A stretch of DNA of 64,000 bases from contig NC_056032.1 of the NCBI RefSeq assembly GCF_004379255.2, positions 33,899,024 to 33,963,023 of the forward strand, written 5' to 3'. The notes beneath the pieces are model-generated. The model was not told the origin of the DNA. It did no database searches and saw nothing but the letters and a program-made list of their open reading frames with translations. The stretch is from Salvia splendens. Lineage: Eukaryota > Streptophyta > Magnoliopsida > Lamiales > Lamiaceae. Below, one piece after another: positions 22,698 through 35,000 of this stretch; position 1 is the first letter of the stretch; each line of letters starts with the position of its first letter. Position numbers and translations under genes: made by a program.

Positions 22698-25600
22698 ATG
22701 GCTGAGTCTCCAAGGTAAATAAAAAGCGAACTGCCAGATATGTATTCTGGCAGAGATGCGAGAAAATTAATTTATTGTATTTGTTTGAATCGAAATCTTC
22801 AGGGAAGATGACAGTGATATGCTTCGCGTGTTAGTGGCTACGGATTGCCATCTTGGTTACATGGAGAAGGATGAAATTCGCCGGCATGATTCGTTTCAGG
22901 CATTTGATGAGATTTGCTCAATTGCTGCACAAAATCAGGTATATGATATATAGTTCTTTTAATTCCGGTTTTACTTAATATGCAAAATATGATTTTGCAT
23001 CTGTAATTTAGTCCATTGGCATCATAAACTTAATGGTGGGCATAACTACCATAGGTAGCACAGACAATGGATTAGTGTAGCACACGTAGGGGTTGTTCGG
23101 GTTGCAAATGATTAAATATGTAGTATTATGTTTGGTTAATGAGATTGAATCTCAGAACTTAATTCTAGATGGATAATCATGTGATAATTAGTCATAGCCA
23201 CTCCCCTTCAACTAAAATAATCTCACAACTTAATCCTAGATGGATTATCATACGATAATTAGTCATGGCAACTGAACTACACCGTACAAGTATATATCAA
23301 TTTTCTGGGATGACAAGAAATCATTGCTGGCAGTGTTTTTATGACCGTTGAATATTTCATCTTGCATGATCCCCGATTTTCTTAAATGTAATCTTGCTTT
23401 CCTTCTCTTGTGAGTTGTTCACACCATGTCTTCACTATTATTGTTCATTGTCAGGTTGATTTCATACTTCTAGGTGGTGATCTATTTCATGAGAATAAGC
23501 CTTCAAGGTCAACCTTAGTCAAAACCATTGAAATTCTCCGTCGTCACTGCCTTAGCGATAAACCAGTGCAGTTCCAAGTTGTCAGTGACCAGACAGTGAA
23601 CTTTGCCAACTGGTATACTCTCTCTGAATATTTCTTTTGTCTTAATCATCATCAATATCTTGGTTTCTTCCTATGCATCCTTTAAACCCAGCTATTCAAA
23701 CTTTCTGAGATGTACTGTAGATTTTACTTTAACTCAATGAATCACGGTGAGGGTCAAATCCAAATAGAAAACTCATAATGGGTTAAGGGATAATCAGGCT
23801 CGAACTGAAGACTTCAACCTGTCTATGTTTTCCCTATGTAGCTTTGGCCATGTGAACTATGAAGATCCACACTTCAATGTTGGGTTGCCAGTTTTCAGCA
23901 TTCATGGAAATCATGACGATCCTGCTGGAGTGGTATGAATTTTATGGTAAACGCAGTGCTTGTTTCCCTCTAAAATGACTGGAGTGGCATGAATTTCATG
24001 GAAATCATGATGACCTTTTCAATTTGAAAAACATAATACGATTCAAAACCTTCTCTTTGTGCACCTGAGGAGAGTTTCGTTTTACAGTTTGAAACGCTAA
24101 TAAGATGAGTAATTGACTCCAACATTCTATTACCTAACCATATAGTTCACTGTAGACCTGGATACTGGAATTAGGCTGTTCTGTTATGTTAAATGTGGTC
24201 TCTGGCTCACTCTATCATGCTTTTCCCTACTTTGTGTAAGCCTTGTTTAATTGTTTTGCAAAATCAGTATGAATTTTGAGTTGTTTTCTGGGGTTTCTTG
24301 TTAACTGTTGTTGCAGGACAATCTTTCTGCTGTTGATATTCTTTCAGCATGTAATCTTGTCAACTATTTTGGAAAATTAGTTCTTGAAGGATCTGGTGTT
24401 GGACAGATCACTCTCTACCCTATTCTTATAAAGAAGGTGTGATCATAACTTAAAAACTGATCCGGTTGGAGCAGGAATAATAGTCTTTTACTTCTTTAGT
24501 TCAGTAAATGACATGTGCCGATAATGTATTATAGGGCTCAACATCTGTAGCTCTTTATGGTCTTGGAAATATCAGAGACGAACGCTTGAATCGAATGTTT
24601 CAGGTCCATGGTTGTCTGATCTGGGTTATTTATAATTTTATGCAATCAAATCGGCCTGTTTCTTATTACTCTTGTTTTGTGAGAAATAGACGCCACATGC
24701 AGTGCAGTGGATGAGACCAGGCTGTCAAGTTTCAGAATGGTTCAGTATACTAACACTTCATCAAAATAGGTATAACTAACAACCAACAGTGAGATAATAT
24801 TTGAGTTGAATGTACATGATAACCAGAAAGTCTAAATAATAATTGAATACCTATAAGCTCTTTCAAGTTAAGGTTTTATTGATTGCACTTATTAATGTAA
24901 TCTTCATTTTTTTTTTCAGAGTGAAGACAAATCCAAAAAATGCGATAAATGAACATTTCTTGCCTCGATTTTTGGACTTTGTTGTTTGGGGGCATGAGCA
25001 CGAATGCCTTGTTGACCCTAAGGTTCCAAATGGCTGCGTTATTGGTTCGCTATTTGATCATAGTTTCTGATTGATGATTGTTTGGTTGACAGGAAGTACC
25101 AGGAATGGGTTTTCACATTACACAACCTGGTTCATCTGTTGCAACATCTTTGATTGATGGTGAATCAAAGCCAAAACATGTGCTGCTTTTAGATATCAAG
25201 GTTATAATTCACTGAATTTTGCTTTGCACCTATCATCCTTTTTGTTTTTATTAATTTCATACTTCTTTTATTCTTTCAGTTTCCACAATACCTAATTAAT
25301 TTATATATGTACTACCAAATGCAATGTAGGGGAATCAGTATCGGTCGACAAATATACCTCTGACTTCAGTGAGGCCATTTGAATACACAGAGGTATAATT
25401 GTCCTTCTATGTGGAATAACCAGAGAAACTTCAACTACATTTCTTATAGTCTATGATGTGAAGGTGGTGCTAAAGGATGAACCTGACATAGACTCTAACG
25501 ATCAGAATTCAATTCTTGAACATTTGGACAAAGTGGTAAGAATGTTGCATCCTTTTGTGCTCCTCTTTGTATGCTATAAGCAAAGTTTGCACATTAGAAC

Positions 25601-28600
25601 ATACTCAGTAATTATGAATTTTGCTAATTCAACTGCAGTGCATATTTTATCATTCTTTGGTTCCATTTTTGTAGGTTAGAAATTTGATAGAAAGGGCAAA
25701 CCAGAAGGCTGTCAAGAAACAAGAGCTCAAGCTACCCCTAGTTCGAATAAAGGTAATTCTTGTATCTATATTGTTTTTTTCTCTTTTTTCTTCAATTTGT
25801 TAATTTCTTATTATTACTCTGGTAAATTTTACTTTATGCTCAACTCTATTTCCTTTTGAAATAAATAGGTTGATTATTCTGGGTTTATGACGATAAATCC
25901 ACAAAAATTCGGGCAAAAGTATGTGGGGAAGGTACACAATTCCTTTTCCTTTCAACCCAATCAAAAACAAAAGGAAGTTTTCATTGCTGCCGGTTCTCAC
26001 AGTTTCTACAATATAGGTTGCAAATCCACAGGATATTCTTATATTTTCTAAAGCTTCTAAGAAAGCTCACGGTGACGGTAAGTTCCATGGCTCGCTTGTC
26101 TCTGGTTCCCTAAAATTGAATATGCCAACATGTCTTTCTTAGGGCACCATACTTTGTCATATGTGTAATTACACCATACTTTGATGATTTTCATTTTATC
26201 ATGATCTAAACATTCCAGTACTGCTAGCTTTTATTGATGCCATATTATTAACTGTTGACTACTTCTTTATCAACATCCTCTTTCGCACCTCCTTTCATTT
26301 CTTTCCTCTAGACTGTATTGATGTTCAGCACAGTTCCAGATTTTATTTTATGTATCTTGTAAGTGTGTTAGTGATGACCTTACTATTTTATTATGTAGTG
26401 GATGAATATTGATGACTCTGAACAGCTCCATCCAGAGTTAAACATCTTCGTTCATTCTTGAGTGCCCTGCTGATTTGGACCAATTTTATTTTGCACTAGG
26501 TAAAATTTCCGAACGACTTCGGCCAGAGGAATTGAATCAGCAAAACATTGAAGCTTTGGTTGCTGAAAGTAATCTGGTATATTTCACCATCTTTCATTGC
26601 ACAGTTTGAGTACATTGGAATCATCATGATATTGGTGATATTGGTTATTCTACAGTACAATACAAGACACTATCAATCTATTTTGTGAATATCAATTTTT
26701 ATGTTATACCTATTACAACCAAAAAGCCAGAAGTCCCAGAGTAGATCAAGGGCACTACAAATTTTATGTAACCAAGTTTCCAAACATATACTCCTTCCGT
26801 CACTTGAAAATCGACCACATTTGCCATTTTAGGATGTGCCTTAATAATAGACCAATTCTATTTAAGGAATTTTTTTTTCTCTCTAATGAGGTGGGTCCCA
26901 TTCTCCACTAACAATACTCCAATAAATTTTTCTTTCTATCTCTCTCTTACTTTACCAACTTTACATTAAAACCTGCGCCGTTTCAAATGTTGTCTATATT
27001 TTTTAGGGACGGAGGGAGTATATGTTACAGAGTTTCCAAAATTGGTTTCCTGATTCTATCAAAAGATTCCTCAGCGGCTACCCCAACTTAAACCTGTGTT
27101 AGTTACTTAGTTTGACAAAACAGTTTCTTTACCATATTATGACATTAAGAATAAAGTTTTGATAATGATTTAATATTGTATGTATTTCTCTAGTCTAAGA
27201 CCTCACTGTACAATATGATTTTTCAGAAGATGGAGATACTTCCCGTCAATGATTTGGATGATGCATTACACAGTTTCATCAATAAGGATGATAAGATGGC
27301 TTTCTATTCTTGTCTGAAATACAACCTAGAAGAAACTCGTGTAAGTGATTTGTAGTGAACTAGTGATATCATTCCTGGGAATCAATCAGGCAGCTGCACC
27401 GATTGGCTTTAATATCCTTGCTGTATCTTGCTAACTTGAATTCTTTTCTACAACAGAATAAAATATCTCTTAATCCAGATGTTCAAAAATTTGAAGAGGA
27501 AGACATTATTGTCAAAGTTGGGGAGTGCTTAGAGGCAATAAATCTTTTCCCTCCATTATTCTTTCCATTTCCTCTGTTACTCGTGCTTCATTAAATAAAT
27601 AATCATTTAGCTGCTTAGATATTGTGTACCTGATATTCTAGGTTACTTTTGTTATTCTGTATACTTATCGTTGCGAGTGGGTTACCATAGAAATTTGTGA
27701 ACTTGGCATGGTTTTTCAAATGACCATGGTTATGAATGCTACTTGAGTTTTCATCTATGCATTTTACTATTTTGTGAAAAGAGGCGCTGACCAGAATATA
27801 GTCTTATGTTTTTCACCAAATTGACTGTGAATCTGAGATGTGCAGAGCCATACCCCTGTTTAAATTGTGCTATCAGCTTTTAAGGGACACCTTTCATGGA
27901 GGCCTTTTATCGACTAAAAAGATGGCATAATGAAAATATAAATGTGTTTATTTTTCAGGAACGTGTCAAAGAAAGATCTTTGAAGCCAAGAGACTCCCAA
28001 CAGCTCATGTTTAGTGGCCAATCCTTGGTATCTTTTAGCTAGCCAAATACAAGCAGAAGATGTTCTAGCTAGCTATATGATGTATTTCAATGGTTTGTTT
28101 GTTATCACATTTCCCACAGAATGTCAAAAGTAGAAGTACTCAAGGAGTTGCTGGTACTACTTCCTTCAGTGATGATGACGATGCTACTCCACTAACAGGC
28201 TCAAAGTCTACCAGAAAGGGCAGGAAAGAGCCATCACACTCTTTGAAGTCCTCCCAGGATATTACTGAAGCTAGTAAGCCGACTGGAAGAGGAAGGGGAA
28301 GGGGAAGAGGGAGGGGCAGGGGTTCCAGCATACTAAAGCAGACCACGCTAGACACAAGCTTGGGTTTCCGTCATTCACAAAGGTAAGTGTTTTCAATGTG
28401 TCCGTTGCTGCTTTCGAATATACTGCAATAACAGATTCCCTTACTCAAGCATATACGCTTCTTTCATTTGCCTTGCCTTATATTCTTGTTGTCCTCTGTC
28501 TCTCCGTGAGGGATCCTGAGCTGAAGCTTGTGTAGTGTGTTACAGTTGCAATAAATTAGATGGAAATCTGAGTATGATAGAAAATCTTATTCCCTCCGTC

Positions 28601-30053
28601 CCAAAAAAAAGGACATTTGGGACGGCATGGGAATTAATGTATAATTGGTAAAGTAAGAGATGAGGAGAAAGGTAGTTAAAATAGTGTTAGTAGATAGTGG
28701 GACCCACATTATTATTAGTGTTTAATGGTCGGCCCTAGTGGTATAAGTTGTAAATAAATTGATGTAGTATATGGGTAATGAGTTTGGGAGAACTTTCCAT
28801 AAATGGAAATGAGATATTTTTATGGGAGGGGCGAAAAAGGAAAGGGTCCCTATTTTTATGGGACGGAGTGAGTATAATTTTTCCATGAACTCTCTGACTT
28901 CCTTTTTCTGCACCTGGTTTGCCTGTTGTGTGGTTTCCAGCTCTTTTAAAAATTGTAAATATGGAGTGCAGAAACACTATCTACACATAAAATTTCTCCA
29001 AAGAATGGCTACATGTTACATCTCTCAACCAGATTGGGCTATTGCATAGTTACTACCTTAGTGTGTTCTCTGCGGATGGTGGAAAAAATTGTAATACTCT
29101 TAGCATTGCCTGGTTTCGTAATATATACTACTATGTTGGTGAATGCAATACCTGGCATGTTTGTCAATTTTAATCCAAGCTGAATGATTTTCACTGAATT
29201 TTATTATAAAGGTGTATGAGAGGGCATGAATCTTTAGTAGAAAAACTGCACATGCTTACTTGGATAAGGGCGTACATGATAGAGATGTGGTGATAACTTA
29301 TCAGTGGTGTTTCATCTTCCTATATTAAGCTTGGAGAAGAATCTCCTATTTGATGTTATTGTGCTGCAGATCTGCATCAGTTGCCGCAGCTGTTCCAGTT
29401 CAAAGTTTGGCTGATGAAGAGGATGAAGTTGATTCAGATTCAAATGATGAAACTTCAAGAGTTGATGTTAATGATATTGCTGATGATTCGGTATTGAGCT
29501 AAGCGCTTATGCTCAGTAATCTTTTGAGCTTCAATCCGGCTAAAACTGATTTCTATGTGTTTCCTGTGTAAGGATGAGGATGAAACTTTGCAAGGGAAGG
29601 GCAGAAAAAGAGCTGCTCCAAGGGGAAGGGGTAGGGGTAGGGGTAAAGCTTCCACCTCGAAAAGGGGAAGAACAACTGATAACTCTTCATCCTCATTTCA
29701 TAGATTGCTATCAAGTAGAGATGATGAAGACGATGACGATGATGACATGGGGAAGAAATTGAATAAATCTCAACCTCGGGTAATGATGCAGTTCTGGATA
29801 AACCAATTTCCCCCTTTTGTATGCTTTGAATCCCCTGGTAGCCTTAAAAACGATAGTAGGATCAGACTTCATAATCTCCTTTCCACATGGTTTGTCATTT
29901 CACCTCTTAGCTTAGCTTAGCTGAAGCTTCTCATCTCATGATGGTGCATGAAATGAGCTCGAGCAGTTATAGATCAGACTTATAAGCAAACAGATATTGA
30001 TCCTAAAACGTGATTTGTAGGTGACAAGAAACTATGGAGCTTTGAGAAGGTAG
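22698..30053 (+). CDS. MRE11: MRE11, double-strand-break repair nuclease
   Basis: MRE11 is the nuclease of the MRE11-RAD50-NBS1 complex, which senses and trims DNA breaks in the nucleus. Joining 22 exons gives 726 codons, close to the family length. Exons: 22698-22714, 22803-22938, 23455-23612, 23842-23932, 24317-24436, 24535-24603, 24690-24769, 24920-25022, 25093-25200, 25330-25392, 25464-25535, 25675-25752, 25869-25931, 26017-26077, 26500-26576, 27227-27340, 27457-27534, 27959-28027, 28120-28382, 29370-29490, 29573-29779, 30021-30053. Phosphodiesterase motifs are present: ATDCHLG (D20, H22), GGDLFHEN (D60), GNHDDP (N127-H128-D129) and GHEHE (H249, H251). Glycine-arginine-rich stretches (about 575-587 and 664-671) and acidic runs mark the C-terminus, typical of MRE11. 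All phases agree. The intron after 27534 uses a GC donor; all others are GT-AG. The first codon is chosen because MAESPRE joins in frame to the first motif. Confidence 0.95.
23150..23272. repeat. Two-copy repeat in MRE11 intron 2
   Basis: A segment containing cttaatcctagatggat and ataattagtcat appears twice about 68 bp apart. It is noncoding and probably a local duplication. Confidence 0.5.
26791..27018. mobile_element. Stowaway-like MITE in MRE11 intron 15
   Basis: The 228-bp element starts CTCCTTCCGTCAC, ends GGGACGGAGGGAG, and has TA on both sides. It sits in the intron between the exons ending 26576 and starting 27227. Confidence 0.85.
28590..28872. mobile_element. Stowaway-like MITE in MRE11 intron 19
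   Basis: The 283-bp element starts TTCCCTCCGTCCC and its other end reads inward as CTCACTCCGTCCC, with TA flanks. It lies in the 987-bp intron between exons ending 28382 and starting 29370. Confidence 0.8.
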
Positions 30054-31501
30054 CTGCAAGCATCTGGATCTGAACTCCTTTACCGCCTGATGATGTAATT
30101 GTATGGTTCATGGACTCGAAATGGTTGTGTTTTTGGCGCGCTATCCTGTCTGATCGTCTTCATCTGCTTCTTGTCATGAGGATATGGTAGTGGAAGGTTT
30201 GCCGTTTCTGAGTTTTAATAGATTGATGTTGGGCTTTGTAACCTGACGGTAATGGCTAAGGAATCATTAGTATCCACAGGTGAAAAGGTGATGACTTCTC
30301 TTTACTATAAACTACTCATGTTTTTCTACTTATATGTGGATCACATATTATCGTTAACTGGTTGTTGAGAAGTACTATTATGTGGTGAATGAGTGGAAAT
30401 TTTGAAATGGATATTATAATCCCATCTTAACGTTAATATCATATGAAATACTTATTGCTTTTACTTCAATCATTTACACTAAAAACTCAAACTTAAAAGA
30501 ATATTCTTTATTCACTATCTTTTTTTATTAATAAAATTTGAAAAAAAAATTGGGTTACTCAAAAATCTAAAATGCGATTGGTTTTGGAATATACCATTGA
30601 AACTAATTGTGTACTCCATTTTGAGCTTTACATGTTTGGTATGGGATGTAATTAATACAGGATGGAATTTTATGAATGAAAATAACATTTTTTTTGGTAA
30701 AATTTTATCCCTATATGAGCTATCTCTCCTAATGATCCTCTCAGTACGAAAACTATCAGAATATAGATTTATGCAGGACTAAAAAAATAAAAATTTGAAA
30801 TTAATAGGTGGAACTGTGGAAGTGATCCTTAGGCTAATATTCAAAATTATACGGAGTACTTTCTTGGTCTTCAACAATGTATACGAAATATCGTATATTG
30901 CAGTAAGAGCCTACATTTTCTTGTTTTTTTTTTGTTATTAGACCAAAGATAACTAGCTGTTTCATTCCTTTACTATTTAGTTGAGATAGATTGTTCTTTC
31001 AAAACTTGTAAAGTGAATATTTTATTTTATGAAAGAAAATCAAAAATCTTAACTTCTGAATCAATCGCTGCTCATATGACAGTCTACATATTCTGTTTAA
31101 ACTGTAAAGGCAGTAAAATATAGTACTACCAAAATACTGAAACTTCATAATTTAATTGTATAATGTATTCAACCTTTATTGAATTTATTAAACTTTACCT
31201 AAATTTTGTAATTTAAATCACTATTACTATTTCTTATATTCAGACTCAATCCTTCACATCGGATATATAGAAATTCATTTCACCATAAAAAAATAAGTGA
31301 TTATGTTTTTTTCAATTAATAAGTCTCGATATTTATGTAAAAATAATTAAAATGTCAATAAATAAAAAATGTATTTTATGTTGCTAATAATTTGATCCCT
31401 GAAAAAAAAATTGGTTGGGTGGCAGTCTGCCTGAACTCTGGTGCAATCGCTACTCACATCTTGTTGTTGTGAATGTGTGATGAATGATGATAGTTAGTTG
31501 A
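30054..31501. other. MRE11 3' UTR and AT-rich spacer
   Basis: The first 200-250 bp after the MRE11 stop are probably 3' UTR. The rest up to the phosphatase start is AT-rich with no coding pattern. The last 100 bp contain the presumed promoter of the dead phosphatase gene; I see no distinct box. Confidence 0.5.
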
Positions 31502-31839
31502 ATGGCTACTACAGGCACACCGACAACCGTATGCTGCGTGGGCGACATCCATGGCTTCATAACTAAGCTCGAGCAAGCAGTTGGAGTTGGCTCCCCTGAT
31601 TTTCAATCTGCTCTAATTATCTTCCTGGGCGATTACTGCGACAGAGGCCCCAACACCAACGAAGTCCTTGATTTCCTCATTTCACTCCCCTCCAATTACC
31701 CTAATCAGCGCCATGTCTTCCTCTGCGGCAACCATGACTTCGCATTCTCCGCCTTCTTGGGGCTTCTCCCCGGCTCCGATTTCTCCGCCACGTGGACGGA
31801 ATACGCGATGAATGAGGAGAGAGAGAGAGAGGTGGTACA

Positions 31840-32049
31840 TGTAGAAAAAGAGTATTGGGATAATTTCTAGTATATTATTCACAATGAATTGTACACGGTT
31901 AATATAAGCCTAGGAAGAACTATACAAGGCAATTCATAAGTATGGTAAGGTGTATAATATCTTCCTAACTTTGTGTGATTGGTATCCGTTGATTGATTCC
32001 GTGTAATCCTCTCCTTGATTGTGCAGGATATTCCGAAGATCTTCCAACA
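31840..32049 (-). repeat. 3' LTR of the young copia
   Basis: The 210-bp LTR begins TGTAG and ends CAACA on the + strand; the purine tract is immediately to its right. It is identical to 36753-36962 by eye. Confidence 0.93.
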
Positions 32050-32061
32050 CTCCCCCTCAAG

Positions 32062-35000
32062 TTAAGCGACGGGATTCCCGAAGTTTAACTTGCTCAAAAT
32101 CCCTTGAAAGTTCTTGACCGGAACGGCTTTGGTCAGGATGTCTGCTAACTGATCTTCGGACTTAACGTAGGGGATTTCCACTATCTTCTCTTCAAGGTTC
32201 TCCTTTATGAAGTGTCGATCAATCTCGACGTGTTTGGTCCTATCGTGCTGCACAGGGTTCTCTGAAATACTGATCGCTGCCTTGTTGTCACAAAGTAACT
32301 TACACGTCTTTTGTGACTCGAGATTTAGCTCCTTCATTACCCTTCTGAGCCACAGGATCTCTGTGAGTCCACTTTTGATGCCCCGGAATTCAGCCTCTGC
32401 ACTTGACAGCGCCACTACTTTCTGCTTCTTGCTTCTCCAAGTGACTAAATTTCCCCCCACGAATGTGAAGTATCCTCCCGTCGATCGTCTGTCAACCGGG
32501 TTCCCTGCCCAGTCTGCATCTGTGTATCCATGAATGTCAAGATGTCCATTCCTTCGAAACAATACGCCATGTCCGACTGTTCCCTTCAGGTAGCGTACTA
32601 CTCTAAGTGCCGCCTCCCAGTGTTCTCCCTGTGGACTATGCATAAACTGACTAAGTACCCCAACTGCATATGCGATATCGGGCCGAGTGTGGGACAAGTA
32701 GATGAGTCTTCCTACTAGCCGTTGGTATCTTCCTCGGTCTGTTGACAGTGCTCCCTTGATTATTTGAAGGCCGTGATTCTGAACCATGGGAGTATCTGCC
32801 GGTTTGCATTCTAGCATCCCCATTTCCGTTAAGAGATCAAGAACATACTTCCGTTGGCTAATGAAGATCCCTTTTCCGGATCTGAGTACCTCAATCCCAA
32901 GAAAATACTTGAGATCTCCTAGATTCTTCATCTCAAATTCCGCAGCCAAATGTCCCTTGAGATCGTTTATTTCCTCTGCATCATCCCCGGTAATAATCAT
33001 ATCATCTACATAGATTATGAGACAGGTAATCTTTTCCCCTCTTCGTTTGATGAATAGGGTGTGATCTGAGTTACTCTGTCTGTAGCCATATCGTTTCATT
33101 ACTTCCGTGAACCTCCCGAACCAGGCTCTCGGGGACTGCTTCAACCCATATAGAGTCTTCCTTAACTTGCATACCTTGCCTTGCCCAAATTCCTCTGTGA
33201 AGCCAGGTGGAGCTTCCATATAGATGGGATCCTTCAATTCCCCATGAAGGAAAGCATTGGTGACGTCATACTGATGTAGTGGCCAATCTTTGTTTGCTGC
33301 TACCGAGAGCAAAACCCGTACTGTGTTCATTTTCGCAACCGGAGAGAAGGTTTCGGAATAATCCACCCCCTGAGTTTGCGTATATCCTTTTGCCACTAAT
33401 CGCGCCTTATATCGCTCAATGCTCCCGTCTGGTCTCCGTTTGATTGTGAAGACCCATCTGCAACCAACTGTGTGTTTTCCTTCAGGTAATGGGCTCATTT
33501 CCCAAGTACCGTTTCGTTTTAGTGCACTCATTTGAACGAGCATGGCTTCCTTCCAGTGCTTGATTTTTAAAGCTTCTTCAAAGGTTCTAGGAATCTCTTC
33601 TTCACACAGTGCTGCATGGAATGCACGTGCCATTTTGGACAAGTTGGCCTCGGCGAAGTTGGCCACAGAGTATCTCCTTCTCCTCTCTCTAGGTTCTGGG
33701 GAGTATTTCTTGGGTGGAATTCCTCTCGTACTTCTTGGAGGGAGTACATATTGCCCGGTGTCCTGATCAATAGCAGTATCTTCTTCTTCTTCCTCTACTT
33801 CTGTACCTGGTGAGTTAGGAATAGTATCTGAACTTTCATGATTCGGACTAGATATTACCTCGGATTCCGTTACGGTTGGATCAGAGGAGCGCGGCGGAAG
33901 CGTTGTCGGGATCGTCTCTGCAGGCGAGATAGGCTCAGGAACAGTGCCAGCTTGCCCTGTTGGATCCGAATCAAAGTTACTTGGCACATACCACCGAAGG
34001 GAGTCATTTTCTCGGGTCTCCCCCTGTCTAACACTCTCCCCCTGAGTCCCGAGGTGGTATAAGAATTCGGTTTCAAGGAAATTGCAGTTCATGGTGGTAA
34101 TGATTCGTTTGGTTTTGGGGTCATAACAGCGGTAGCCTTTCTGGTTAATCCCATATCCCATAAACACGCATTTAATCGCACAAGGGGAAAATTTACTCCT
34201 TTCATGCTTGGGAACATGGACATAAACGGAACAGCCAAAGATTTTCGGTGGTAAGGATAGGGCAGAGGGAATTTTGGTTAGCGTGGAAAGGTGATCTAGG
34301 GGAGTTTTCCGATTAAGGATTTTAGTGGGGAGTCGATTGAGGAGGTAGATTGAGGTGGCTACGGCTTCAGGCCAAAAAGTTGGTGGTACTTTTGAGTCAA
34401 ATAGAAGGGCTCGGGTCATTTCAAGGATGATGCGATTTTTCCGTTTGGCTACCCCGTTTTGTTCTGGTGTGTGGGCGCAGGAAGTTTGGTGAACTAACCC
34501 ATTTTCTTCAAAAAATTTTGTCATGGAACTGTTTAGAAATTCCTCCCCATTATCGGAACGAAGGATTTTGACAGATGTCTGAAATTGAGTTTGAACCATT
34601 TTATAAAACAACACAAATTTGTCATAAACTTCAGATTTGTGTTTCATAAAATAAACCCAAGTAGTTCTACTGCAATCGTCAACAAATATCACAAAGTATT
34701 TAAAACCGGAACTAGTTCCTATAGGCGCTGGGCCCCACACATCAGAGTGAACCAGGGAAAAAATAGTTTCAACACGAGTATCATTAGGTTTAAATGAGTT
34801 TCGGTGGCTCTTAGCCAAAACACATGCTTCACAAGAGAAATTCTTAGGAACAAAAAGTTTAGGAAACAAAGATTTTAAATAACCCGGAGAGGTATGTCCC
34901 ATCCGTCGGTGCCAGAGCCAAGTATCCTGATTAGTGGACCCGTGAGCAAGCATCGCCCCACCGTCTCGTCGAGCAATCTCGTCCACAAAGTAGAGTCCAC

